DNA of 64,000 bases from Hirudo medicinalis (lineage: Eukaryota > Annelida > Clitellata > Hirudinida > Hirudinidae). The notes below the pieces were generated by a model that ran no database searches, had not been told where the DNA came from, and saw nothing but the letters and a program-made list of their open reading frames with translations. Below, in pieces: positions 10,976 to 23,001 of the stretch. The stretch lies in NCBI GenBank assembly GCA_011800805.1, contig MPNW01000357.1, positions 85,471 to 149,470 of the forward strand, read 5' to 3'. How positions within the stretch are numbered: the first letter of the stretch is position 1; each line of letters starts with the position of its first letter. The position numbers were made by a program, and so were the translations under genes.

Positions 10976-12300
10976 GTAGCCACGGGGGGGGGGGGGCAAG
11001 AGGGGTGGGGAGTAACTTGGCAGTCAGTTTATCCCTTGATATTCTTCTAAATCCGTATAATTCTTAAATAATAATAATAATTCATTGACCACAATACAGC
11101 TCCAGTAAATTAGGAAAGCTTTGGACATGATTATTTATCAGATATTTTGAGTTTCGATAACTAAATTACAAGCGTCTTCGCTTCCCTTAATTGTCTTAAT
11201 TAAATTAATTAGTGTCAAATTAATTGNNNNNNNNNNNNNNNNNNNNNNNNNNNNNNNNNNNNNNNNNNNNNNNNNNNNNNNNNNNNNNNNNNNNNNNNNN
11301 NNNNNNNNNNNNNNNNNNNNNNNNNNNNNNNNNNNNNNNNNNNNNNNNNNNNNNNNNNNNNNNNNNNNNNNNNNNNNNNNNNNNNNNNNNNNNNNNNNNN
11401 NNNNNNNNNNNNNNNNNNNNNNNNNNNNNNNNNNNNNNNNNNNNNNNNNNNNNNNNNNNNNNNNNNNNNNNNNNNNNNNNNNNNNNNNNNNNNNNNNNNN
11501 NNNNNNNNNNNNNNNNNNNNNNNNNNNNNNNNNNNNNNNNNNNNNNNNNNNNNNNNNNNNNNNNNNNNNNNNNNNNNNNNNNNNNNNNNNNNNNNNNNNN
11601 NNNNNNNNNNNNNNNNNNNNNNNNNNNNNNNNNNNNNNNNNNNNNNNNNNNNNNNNNNNNNNNNNNNNNNNNNNNNNNNNNNNNNNNNNNNNNNNNNNNN
11701 NNNNNNNNNNNNNNNNNNNNNNNNNNNNNNNNNNNNNNNNNNNNNNNNNNNNNNNNNNNNNNNNNNNNNNNNNNNNNNNNNNNNNNNNNNNNNNNNNNNN
11801 NNNNNNNNNNNNNNNNNNNNNNNNNNNNNNNNNNNNNNNNNNNNNNNNNNNNNNNNNNNNNNNNNNNNNNNNNNNNNNNNNNNNNNNNNNNNNNNNNNNN
11901 NNNNNNNNNNNNNNNNNNNNNNNNNNNNNNNNNNNNNNNNNNNNNNNNNNNNNNNNNNNNNNNNNNNNNNNNNNNNNNNNNNNNNNNNNNNNNNNNNNNN
12001 NNNNNNNNNNNNNNNNNNNNNNNNNNNNNNNNNNNNNNNNNNNNNNNNNNNNNNNNNNNNNNNNNNNNNNNNNNNNNNNNNNNNNNNNNNNNNNNNATCA
12101 GATATTTTGAGTTTCGATAACTAAATTACAAGCGTCTTCGCTTCCCTTAATTGTCTTAATTAAATTAATTAGTGTCAAATTAATTGTTAGCTGCTAATCC
12201 ACCAGCACCATATTTCACTCTTGTCAATATTTACGAACACATAAACAAAAATTCGTCCCCCACTAGCTCGACAGATCATAAAATCCTGACTAAGCCGCTG
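10976..12300. mobile_element. Dispersed TIR repeat (family B), copy 2, interrupted by an assembly gap
   Basis: Left end GTAGCCACGGGGGGGG, then a TTCTAAATCCGTATAATTC block and AATACAGCTCCAGTAAATTAGG; right end CATAAAATCCTGACTAAGCCGCTG, whose reverse complement resembles the left end. The N gap lies inside it, with the same 90 bp on both sides. If the gap is spurious the real element is only about 365 bp. The short TIRs recall hAT-type elements, but no transposase or clear target duplication was seen. Confidence 0.5.
11227..12096. other. Assembly gap (870 N)
   Basis: Run of N. The 90 bases before it (11137-11226) and after it (12097-12186) look identical, which suggests the two contigs overlap and the gap does not represent missing sequence. 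Confidence 0.97.
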
Positions 12301-12541
12301 CTATCATATCACCATCACCACCAACATCACCACCAACATCACCACCAACATCATCATCATCATCATCATTTCCGAAGTCTTGAAAAAAAAATTGGGCCGA
12401 AATAATCAAAATACATGGACTCGGCAAGCGAGTGACTAAAAATCCTTGAAGAACAAAAGAGGAACTGGCGAGATGCTGATGGAGATTGGTGAGGGGATCG
12501 GATGAGATGTCCGACGATGACGAACCAACAGGTCGAGTGAA

Positions 12542-12587
<46 letters not shown>

Positions 12588-12930
12588 CGATGATGATGAC
12601 GACAACGACGACGACGACGATGATGATGATTATGGTGATGACGATGATGATTGTGATAGAAGTGGCGATGACGATGATATTGATGAAGGCGATGGAGATG
12701 GTGGTGATAGTGATGGGAACGATAACGATCATTATCAGGATTGTATATGGAGGAGGAGAGGCCCTGTGGCTCGAATCAAAATTCATTGATTCATTCACTG
12801 CCGGGAACATCGACTGTAGATGAAAAAAACATCATCAACATCATCATCATCGTCATCGTCATCATCATCGTCATCATCGTCATCAACATCATCATCATCA
12901 CTACAATCAGCACCATTATTATCATTATCA
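12301..12930. repeat. ATC/GAT trinucleotide repeat cluster
   Basis: CACCAACAT units at 12310-12370, a long GAT/GAC array at about 12541-12730 and an ATC array at about 12835-12935. Long open frames here (poly-Asp, poly-Met, poly-Ile) follow the repeat phase and are not genes. Confidence 0.9.
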
Positions 12931-13384
12931 TCCATGTGACTATGAGTCATTGTGCTAGTATAATTTCAAGCGAATGGGCATCTTTTGGACGAAAGAATGA
13001 TGGACTGATGGAAGAATGAATCGTCTGAGTGGAATGATGAGTATCATCCATGGATGGATTGGTGAGTATCATCCATGGATGGAATGGATGGATCTTCCAG
13101 AGAGTAAAGGAGTGAGGTGCTGGATGTAAACACACTCGTGTCGGACACGTGACTTGAATTATGACCTTCCATTCCCCTCTCCGCGCGTTGATTGATCAAG
13201 TATTGATCCACATACATCTCTTCTTTTCCTCCCTTTTTCGTCCTTCCATCAGTCTCTCGGCTATTCTTATCGTTACCCCACTAGGTTTTATCTTATTGGC
13301 TTGCTATAAATATCATTGAACAATATAGTTGTATTGTGTTTAGCAATTATTATTGTGTTTAACAATAATATAATGTTGATTATT

Positions 13385-13515
13385 AACCACATATTCATTC
13401 GTCCATCCATCCATCCACTCGTCCATTATCCATCCATTCATCCACTCGTCCATTATCCATCCATTCATCCACTCGTCCATTATCCATCCATTCATCCATG
13501 CATCCATCCATCCGT
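13385..13515. repeat. CATC/CCATTCATCCACTCGT minisatellite
   Basis: Tandem units of about 24 bp built from TCCATCCATTCATCCACTCGTCCATTA, plus flanking CATC runs. Similar tetranucleotide-derived arrays occur near 13045-13090, 15345-15440, 16815-16846 and 19080-19350. Confidence 0.85.
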
Positions 13516-14208
13516 CCGCTACCGCAATCCTTGTGTTAATATAGATTTATTTATCTTTTATCGCTCAGCCCAGCAATCCATCATGCCCTTTTATCGCTCT
13601 CTCGTCGTCTCTGCTTTATCGCTCGATTTACATTTCTATGGGGTTGCCGTCGTCATTAATTTGTTTTAAACACTCGTCTTATCTAACTGTTGTGGTGTGG
13701 ATTTGATTGGATATTATAACGGATAACAGTGACGATGGTGATAATGATGACAATGATGATGACGATGCTGCTGCTCTTGATGATGATGACGACGACGACG
13801 GCGGCGACGATGATAACGATGGCGGCGGCGATGAAGTCACCGAAGAAAATGGCGAAGACGAGTCGATAGAGGCGGCATTGAGCGGTTTATTTGCATTCGG
13901 GTCACGAATTTCAATCCTGAATCACAGTCCGGAACCCACGTACGTCAACAAAATATGAAACCGACTCACGATGGTTCAGCCCGGACCCTACCGACTCCGC
14001 TGACCCTTCGCTTACTGCATCTCGACGGTGACAGTGACTCCATTCCCATTCGACGCAAAACTTGAGCATCGTAATATCAACAAATGACAGAAGAAGGTGA
14101 TTTCAATAGTTGTTGCCATTTGAAGATTGATGGCCGAATTGAAGGATCCCGACGTAAAACAGGAGATAATGGTGAAGGAATGTGTCTCTGATTTAGGCAT
14201 TTATTTTA

Positions 14209-14485
14209 GACTCCAGGCTGAACTTCAAGGAGCATATCCTGACCAGGATAAAGAAAGCCAATACAATGCTTGGAGTAGTTGCTAGAAACTTTAGACACCT
14301 CTCAGTGGATGCTTTTATTTGCTTGTGTAAGACTTTGATTAAGTTACAGTTAGAGTAAGGAGTACAGGTGTGGAACCCGCTTATGCAGGGCTTAATTGAC
14401 AAGATCGAAGCAGTCTCGAAAAGGGCAACAAGGTTCATCACCGCCTGCAGTCACCTGCCTCACAAAGAAAGATTAAAGCATCACG
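14209..14485 (+). pseudogene. Non-LTR retrotransposon (CR1/Jockey-like) reverse-transcriptase 3' fragment
   Basis: One frame reads DSRLNFKEHILTRIKKA, then an N-T-M-L-G-V-V-A-R-N-F segment, then QVWNPLMQG...IEAVSKRATRFI...LPHKERLK. That is the usual end of a LINE reverse transcriptase (DS.L.F..HI...KA...LG..; ..WNP.....I..IE..QRRAT; ERL). An in-frame TAA at about 14354 replaces the expected residue after LQLE. No 5' part or target duplication is visible. It is a dead, truncated copy. Confidence 0.75.
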
Positions 14486-14639
14486 ATCCTTGTTCCATCT
14501 GCATTAATCTTGGAGCACCGTATTTTCACGAATATAACAAAGTTTTTATTCAACATCCAACTTTAAATTTCTCATGGAACATTTTTATGGTGACATTTGA
14601 TTTTGTGGACATGTTGTTGTTTTGTTGCTCTGCTTTTTG

Positions 14640-17009
14640 ATTTTTGATTTTTGATTGCTTTTCATATTCATGTTCATTTTGTCATCCGGAGAGGAGTTCG
14701 TCCGTGTTGGTAATTAATAATAATAATTAGTATCAAAACTTGAACATCATAATATCAATCCGTCTATCTACGTTGGTAATATCTATCAACCCACTGCAGT
14801 AGTATGCTACGAGAATTGATGAAAAATATAATGATATGGTTATAGTATCTCGTGGGGAAAGTATCAGTATTACCTGAACATATTTTGGGAGGCATTCAGG
14901 AACATTTGGAAGAGAACTGAGCTTAACTTGATAGCGTTCCTCTCATATGTTCAGCATTCGTCTATCACTGAGGTCCATGCTTCGTTCAACTGACTTTCAT
15001 TCATCCATCCATCAGTCCTTTCTTTCTATAAGCCACCCCATTTTGGGTAGTACACGGTTATGTGGAACCTATCAGATTGTTTTTCAATTTCGCCCATTCT
15101 TTCGAAGATGAGGTTGTAGCAACTTGTAGTTGGGTTCGAAAAACTCGCAGTTCAATGAGAATCTCGAGAGGTTTCCATGATGGATGAATGGTTAGACGGT
15201 TCAAGTGAGTGGATGGTTGGCGTGAATCTGGTACGTTATTGGGTTAGGGAATGAAAAATGAATTGCAGAATAATAAATTCAATCGTTGAGTTTCTGCGTG
15301 ATACTTCATCCCCATTAAGCCATCCATTCTTCGCCAACCTGCACACTCACTCATCCATCCATCTAGTCATTCATCCGTCCACCCATCCACTCACTATCCA
15401 GCCACCCACCCACTTATCCAGCCACCCACTCACTCATTCGCTCGTCAAGGCTCACCGATCCACCCACAAGTCATCATTCTCCTCCGTCCCAGGCGAGTGG
15501 AAAGGTTTATATTTCTGCATGAACGCCTGTCGTACGGTCCCAGCTCACTGCATGATGGACGCTTCATCGCCAGCCCTTTATGTCCTTATAAAAAGATGGA
15601 CCGACCCCCGGAATTTTGGCGGGTACATTGATTGAGTGGGCGTGCAAGGGAGTGAGTGAATGAGTGAGTGAAAGAGGAGCGGGTGAGTGAGTGAGTGAAT
15701 CTAACAGAATGGTGAAGGAGCAAATGATTGGGTGGGTGGGTAGGATTGTGGTGTTGATGAATGTTTGGAGCATTCCAAGCATGAACGCATGCACGAGTGA
15801 ATCCGGGAGAAACAAATACAAACAGAAAAAAAAAAACAAACCCAACTCTCACTCGGCAGGATCGATCTCTCTTTTTATTTCCAGAGAGCAATCCCGCCCA
15901 TTCGTTCGATCACCGCTCCAATGCCAATATTCTTTTTTTTCTTCCCTGTTTATTCCATCCTTTTTATGATCAGTTCATAAGGCAGGGTTCGTAGTTCAGG
16001 GTTCATAGTTCAGGGTTCAACTTCATTGACCTCGAAGTTTCAACGGGATCCAATTGTTAGACTCAAGATGTGTCCATAAACTCTACTCATGGTGCTAAGT
16101 AATGGAATGTTCATAAGTACTGCGTACCATGTTCGAAACCCTGCACAGCGCTCTTGGGAATAGACTGTTACACAAATGGCTAACAAAATCGCCAGTACGC
16201 GCTACGCTTACGGCGCTATAAAGTTCCAGCCAATAATTGTGTTGTTATAATCATGTTATGTAATTATAACTAGATGACTTATAATATTCACGGATTTCTT
16301 GTTTCCTTACTTGACCAAACAAGTACATTCCATGCATCAACACGTCAACCGAGGTTCCTCTGAAGCAATAAAAGACCAAAAGGTTGCCAGTTCAACTCCT
16401 AAGACCGGAGAAAGGAGCATTGAAAAATGATTGAGTGCCATTCATGCTGCCGTCAAGGTCGCCTTGCATAAACGTCACACTTCGATTCCCATTCATCCCG
16501 CCGCCTTCACCACCCCACCCCGTCGCCAAAAAGCAAGTCCAACCACCCACCCACCCAGCCACCCATTCAGTTTCTTTCTCACTCCTCCTCAATATCTCCA
16601 CGATCAAGAGTCCCGCGAGAAAATGGACGCCCCTTCGATCTAATCTACAGGCAGAAGTTCAATTGTTTTACGTCTTATTTGACGCCATGCTCAGTGAATG
16701 AAGCTCCCCGCTGAATGAAAGTGCATTAGGAAGTGCATTTGGGAATGAGAGTGAATTGAAATGGAGTGTATTATCGGTTGTAGTGGAGGGTGGGTTAGTT
16801 GTGCGGACGGACGGATGATTGGATGGATGGATGGATGGATGGATGAGGAGTTATCAGCGCCTCTTTGCACGAGTACAGGATCGGAAAATTAAGATGTGCC
16901 GAAATGGGAGGGAGAGGTCAAAGGTGAAATCAGAGACGCCGACAACAGGATGGAAAGAAGAGAAGATAAAAAGAGGAAATAGAAAGAAAAAAATTATTAC
17001 ATGACGAAN

Positions 17010-17066
<57 letters not shown>

Positions 17067-19480
17067 GCAACAACAACAATAATAATATAAATATAAATTA
17101 CATAAACAAAGTAAGAATAACATCCCTAACGAGGAGGGCTGTAAACAGGGGTAACCAAATGTCATTTCTCAATGGATTTACGTCCGCAGCTTCCTGTTGC
17201 TCGTGTCTCCAGCAAGTTTTTAGCGCCACAAATCAATTAAGTGCCGCTAATTGTTCTCCATGTCAACTTGATACGAACTGTTTTACAATCCAATACTACG
17301 GAGATTTTTGTTACTAAAAATGGAGACAAACTCAGACGACAATGTCCTTTTGTTTATGGACTCTACGGATTATTGTCTCGAGAGTTAAAATTCTCGAAAT
17401 GAAAACTTTTACCAGCCCTTACCTAGGCCTGGACAACTAAACTCGTTTTGTCCATAATTAAGTTTTGTTAGTTGATAAAACGTGTGTCTTTCATTTTTTT
17501 GGTGTTTTCTTCGTTTTAGTTCGCTCCCCGGTTTGGACTAACTCCACTGCAGTTCTTTACATCTTTAATATTATAGCATCACTATCAAAACCGCATCAGT
17601 CAAGATCATCAACAACCATTGGCATCATCACCAGAACTGCATATCAGCACCATTACCGTCAATTACCATGTTATCGCCAGTATTATCATCTCCATGACTT
17701 TCAGTTCTTTGTATCGGAAGCAACAATCACAACAATTAACTAAGTTACTCTAAAAAAATGATAACATTGAAAAACATTCGAAATTCGATGAATATTAAAT
17801 GAAATTCCAATATTGAATGAAAATGAGTCGATTTAAAAAATTGATGATTTATCAGTAACTTCCAAATGTTTCTCAGTTATACTCCATATTGTTCAGGTTG
17901 CTGAGGAAACATGTGCTTGTGGTAACCACGTTGACCGTAGGATTATGTTGAGTATTATTTTTGGTTATAAGTCGCAACACATACCTCTTGTTGTATTTAG
18001 TTAATATTGAGTTTCCATGAATATCTGAGTGTTAATAACTTTTAAATTAGAAACAATTTTAAAGTTGAAAACCATTTTATTTGCAAATAAATGTATATGA
18101 TGTGCTGCTAGTCCTTGATTTTGATTTTGTAAAAATAAGATGCGCAGCTGTGTTAATGTCCAATATCACTCGAAACATGTTAACAATTTTTTAACTTTAA
18201 AAAAAATAATTCATTAACTCATTTATTTATTATTATTGTTGTTATTATTTGACTCAATCAATTAATTTTAATTTTTAATTAATTGATTGATTCATCGAGT
18301 GATTGATTGAATGAATGATTGATCAACCGATTAATCAATTGATTGATTGACTGATAAACCAAAGCAACAACACGAAACGACAACTCACGTGATTATCGTC
18401 TGTTGGAGCGAAGGAAGATCGTAGAAGAGGAGAGACTAATTTCTTCTTTTATTTCTAAAACGACATCGCCAAACAAAAACACAAAGAAAACAAATGCAAA
18501 GAAATCTGCCACCGTTTACGAACTCAACTCTGCTCGTCTCCATGGAAACGACAAACGCCGGAAACCGGTGCCAGCCAAAGATTGCGAATCGACGACCAGA
18601 TAACAATCGGTGTTCACGAAATGGGACGAAGAGGAAAAAGAAGGAAGAGGGAGATGCTGAGGCTGCCTTGTGAGGGTCGACTAGGTGTAAGTGCTGGGTA
18701 GCTCGGATGTTCCGAAGTTATTGTTATTATTACTATTATTATTATTATTGTTATTATTAATATTATTATTATTATTATTGTTATTATTATTATTGTTGTT
18801 GTTGTTGTTTTAATTATTTCCGTTGTCATTGCTATAGTCACGTGACTGTACGTTGTTATGTTATGAGGCGTGATTTCATAGTACCTCATGAGGAGTGAAA
18901 AGATTGAAACGATAAATGAATAGATTGAAACTGATGGTTGAATGGTTGAGTTACCGACTGATTTAATAATTTTCAAGATGGAATAGACAGAATTTAAAGA
19001 TTAATTCCGAGAAAATGAGGCCTGATTGGAATTTAAAGAAGATATTAAAAAAAGATTCAAAATAAAATGAATGAACACAAGTGAATGAAGCATGTAATGG
19101 GATGAATGAACGAATGAGCGAGCGGATGAATGGATGAATGGAGTGAATGGATGAATTGAATGAATGGATGAATGGAATGAGCGAGAGTGAGGATGGATCA
19201 AAAGAGTCGCGAGAATTGAACACGCGTGGATCTCGGATTGAGCGAAGCAGACGGTTAAATGGAATTTATAGGGGCCTTCCATAGTTCCTCGTGTTGGAAG
19301 AATGAATGCAAGAATGGTTAGTGGATGAATGAATGAATGAATGAATGGGTGGGTGGTTAATGGGGACATATTGAATATCTTTTGAGTGGCAAAGTCCAAA
19401 GCATGTTTTTATCAACATGTTTTTTTTTTATAAAACTTCGGCAACTTTTCAACAAATAATTATAAGTTTGAACGTTATAT
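14640..19480. other. Gene-poor interval rich in simple repeats
   Basis: Contains TCAT/TCCA-type tracts (15340-15440 and 19080-19350, the latter as TGAA/GGAT), a GGAT array at about 16815-16846, (TAA)n at about 17010-17067 with one ambiguous base at 17010, and a (TTA)n tract at 18715-18815. Short frames in these tracts are low-complexity. I see no coding exon. Confidence 0.6.
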
Positions 19481-19484
19481 AATA

Positions 19485-19504
19485 ATATTGATATAATAAT
19501 AATG

Positions 19505-19603
<99 letters not shown>

Positions 19604-19623
19604 NAATAATAATAATAATAATG

Positions 19624-19697
<74 letters not shown>
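19485..19697. repeat. Long (TAA)n microsatellite
   Basis: About 200 bp of ATA/TAA units with occasional ATG interruptions and one ambiguous base near 19604. It is the longest pure array in the window. Confidence 0.95.
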
Positions 19698-19698
<1 letters not shown>

Positions 19699-20129
19699 TT
19701 TATTATTATTGTTATTAACTATTATATTATAAGCATTGTTGTAACTGCGGCACTAAAATAATTACATTTATAATTAATTGCAGATATTTTTGAAACTGTC
19801 GGATGGGCTCCACTGCTGCTGGCAGTTCCCGCCTAGTCATGCAGTAGTCTTAGACAGTTGAGCGACTGTAAAACGCTAGGACTTCTTCTCCATTTTCTAA
19901 GTCCAAATCACCTCAGTTATGAAGGGATTTACACCAAATAAACCTAAACCCCCCTTTCTGTTCCTTGTGAGAGCACTGCACCAATTCCACAGTTACTAGT
20001 GTAGAATGAGCCCCCGGAACTGGGTATGCCAATATTGGTGAAGTCGTCATTGATGTCCCTTTTCCTGTTGAAATATGATTGGCGAATTGGTTATGATTGG
20101 AGCGTTTTGAAGTCGCTGGACCGATTCTC

Positions 20130-20615
20130 GCTTCCTAAAATCGGCAGCTTCTAGTTTTCCTGACCTTCTCCAATTCTGTAACTTAGATCTGTCAAGAATT
20201 GTCCTGCAATCTCGCTGCGTATGGCTGGGTCTGTTGCATCCGAAGCACCTTGGTCTGTTATCCTATTCCTGAAACCTCGATCTCGCTTGCTGTTTACTGA
20301 GGCTGTTGATTTGTTCCGCTATTTTCATAATCAGTTGGTTTTGGTCTTCTTCTTTGCTTCTTTTAAACATGAACCATTCTGAGTGGAGGTTTTGGCTGAC
20401 TCCATTGAAGGAGCAAAGGCGAGTGGCTCATAGCTGGCCTTTTTTCTATTAATTTTTACTGCCATTCTTATTTCTGCATCTCTGATACCATCAACAAAGG
20501 CATTAGTTACCGTATTTTCAATAGACTCTGAAGAGTATTCCGGGTGTGCTAAACAAGCTAGTCTTCTGAGACCAGCCTCTAATTCCTGAGTGTTTTTCCT
20601 TGTCTTTGGATTACC
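20130..20615 (-). pseudogene. LTR-retrotransposon gag-like relic with a CCHC zinc knuckle
   Basis: Minus strand. From 20615 a frame reads TRKNTQELEAGLRRLACLAH, then IENTVTNAFVDGIRDAEIRM; this type of helical segment is found in Ty3/Gypsy-type capsids. It stops at about 20333. In a second frame, positions 20247-20206 encode C-F-G-C-N-R-P-S-H-T-Q-R-D-C, a CX2CX4HX4C zinc knuckle. The stop and frame change between them, and the lack of pol or LTRs, show a decayed relic. It abuts a plus-strand LINE at about 20636. Confidence 0.65.
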
Positions 20616-20635
20616 TATCTCGACCCTATCTCCCC

Positions 20636-21960
20636 TGCCAATTATAGACCTATAACTCCAACCTTTCTATCATTACGAAACTGCTAGAGAGACTCATTGT
20701 TTCTAGGATTCGCCCTCCTATTACTAACTCCCAAACTTCTCTCCCTTGCAACCTGCCTATAGACCTGGTTTCTCCACAGAAACCGCTCTCTCCCTCTCTC
20801 ACATCTTCAATAATCTTTCCAAAATATGTGGAAATCGTAACTGCGCCGCCATGGTCGGCCTCGACCTCTCGGCGGCCTTCGACACTATTAACATCAAACA
20901 TCGCTGGAAAGACTCCACTCTGATTTTGGCATTGACGGCCTTGCCCTCTTTTGGCTTCACTGCTACCTTTCTAACAGATCTCAATTCGTTAAGCTAACAC
21001 TGCCCCTTCTGCTGCACTTCTTGCCGGGTTCCCCAGGACTCTGACCTAGGACCTCTACTCTCGACCTATATCTTACCCCTGTCCGACATCGTTAAGAACT
21101 TCGACGTGTCTTTACATCAATACGCGGATGACACGAGCCAAGTGCACAGGTACATGAATGACTGTCATCTCGTCAATTTTCTTCAACTCAGCCCGCAGAA
21201 ATCCGAAATCATGTTTATTGGCACACCCACACACCTCAAGAATCTATCTCCTCCGTCTTCGATAAACATCGCTGGCTTCTTTGCTATTCTTACTTCTTCT
21301 ACTACCCTAAAACTTCTCGGCGTCATCCTTGACTCCAACCTCAGCACGCCACCTCAATAATAAAATCCTGTAACCATCTCATCTGGGCTATCCGACGTGT
21401 CCGTCCGTTCCTCTTTGTCGACAAAACTTCTGCTCTTGCACGTAGTCTGATCCTCTCTCATCTAGACTACTGCAACTCCCTACGGTACTTCTTCCTCACT
21501 TATTCACTCCCTTCAGCGCACCCAAAGTGATCTAACCAAACTCGTTCTCCTCGATCCCAGACTTACCAGCTCTGAATGCCTGACGCAACTGCACTGGTTG
21601 CCTATGCACCTTCGCATCATCTTCAAAATCTCATTAATCACTTATCTTACTCTACCTACATCCAGCCCATCCTATCTCAATATCAATCATCTCATTCACC
21701 GCCGCCAAATCCCTGACCACCTTCGTTCATCCTCCGCAATTCATCTACATCAACCAGTCCATAGATCATCCATCGTCAATCGAATTTCACCTATGCCTCG
21801 CCTGCCGTCTGGAACGATCTTCCCTCCATCGTTCGGTCTCAAGCTACACTTGAAGCGTCTGTTGAAGACCCATCTATTCAATATAGCATTAAACCAAGAA
21901 CCAAGGCGCTTCTGACGCTATGATTACGGCGCCATATAAATGAACTATTATAATTATTAA
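20636..21960 (+). pseudogene. L2/CR1-like LINE reverse-transcriptase relic
   Basis: Starts near an NYRPI-like motif. It continues YRPGFSTETALSLSH and LDLSAAFDTI (RT palm), HQYADDTS (the catalytic YADD), HLDYCNSL, LHWLPMHLRIIFKIS and LHLKRLLKTHLF, ending in a 3' tail TACGGCGCCATATAAATG. These are in the order expected of L2-type LINEs. At least two frame changes and stops (about 20995 and 21358) break the frame, so it is inactive. Most of the N-terminal endonuclease is missing. Confidence 0.8.
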
Positions 21961-22965
21961 AAAGCCGTTTTTTTTAGTTCAATTCGATATACTTCTTGCA
22001 TATGATTATTCCAGAACCTTCGCCTCTACCAACTTCGGGTATTTCTCCTCGTATGTTTTTAAGCTTCTCCCAATTCTTGTGCAGGCGTCCGCAGAAACTA
22101 TTCCAGGGGGTGCAACATTTTATTTACTGGAAAGTACTACCAAGTTTTTTAACTAAAATTCCATGAAAATACTACCAAGTTTTTTTTAACTTAAATTCCA
22201 AGAAAGCCTAGGCTAAATCTGTTCAGCCTAAGGTGTTACAACTGCGTCTATAATATACAACGTAACATCTAAAATGAAGTAATTATGAATTATACGATAC
22301 TTCAATTGAGTCGGAGATCATATTCAACTTGTTCATGAAATAAAAACTTTAATCTTTTAGACTCTTGTCGGAAATGTGGAGTTTTTTTTATTTTTATTTT
22401 CGTTTAAAATAAATTTTCTAAATTATTTTGTCTAACAGTCTGCAGTCGTACTTTTAAGGAACAGAGTATCTTGTTTGTGGTTCGTCATTAAGTGACGGTA
22501 AGGGTGATTTATGCAAAAGATTCTGAATAGATTAGAGATTTTATAAAAAAAAAAAACAACAACAAAAAACGATAGCCCATAGACATTATTGAAAATATTT
22601 GTCTTAACTCAACTTGACCATTATGCTGATTCAACTGTTTCGAATCTTAGATTGTAGACCTAACTTGTTCTTTCTCTTGACCCTACCTACTTGCTCCTGA
22701 CACCAATATTCATTGTTTAATTCTGTGAGTTAGCGATTCGATAGCGAAATCACGCGTGATTGGCTGCTAAATGATGAGTAGAATGCAGCAGAAACATCTA
22801 GAAATCGTGTCAACCTGACCCAGATAATTAACTGACTGTCATTGGCCTTCCCCATACACGGGACGCTTTGCAATTGTTACTATTGCAATCATTATCACTA
22901 CCCTCATTATTATCAGCAACTAATATGCTGTGATCATATCGTAAATAAATAAATTATAAATTAAC

Positions 22966-23001
<36 letters not shown>

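Noticed and set aside
11224..12120. 298-codon open frame across the N gap
   Set aside because: It is made almost entirely of ambiguous bases and carries no information.
12541..12823. Poly-Asp and poly-Met open frames
   Set aside because: Both come from one GAT/GAC repeat read in different frames; no flanking splice signals or non-repetitive sequence.
13707..13958. Acidic Asp/Glu-rich ORF of 83 codons
   Set aside because: Its first half is the GAT/GAC repeat; the rest has no recognisable domain or partner exon.
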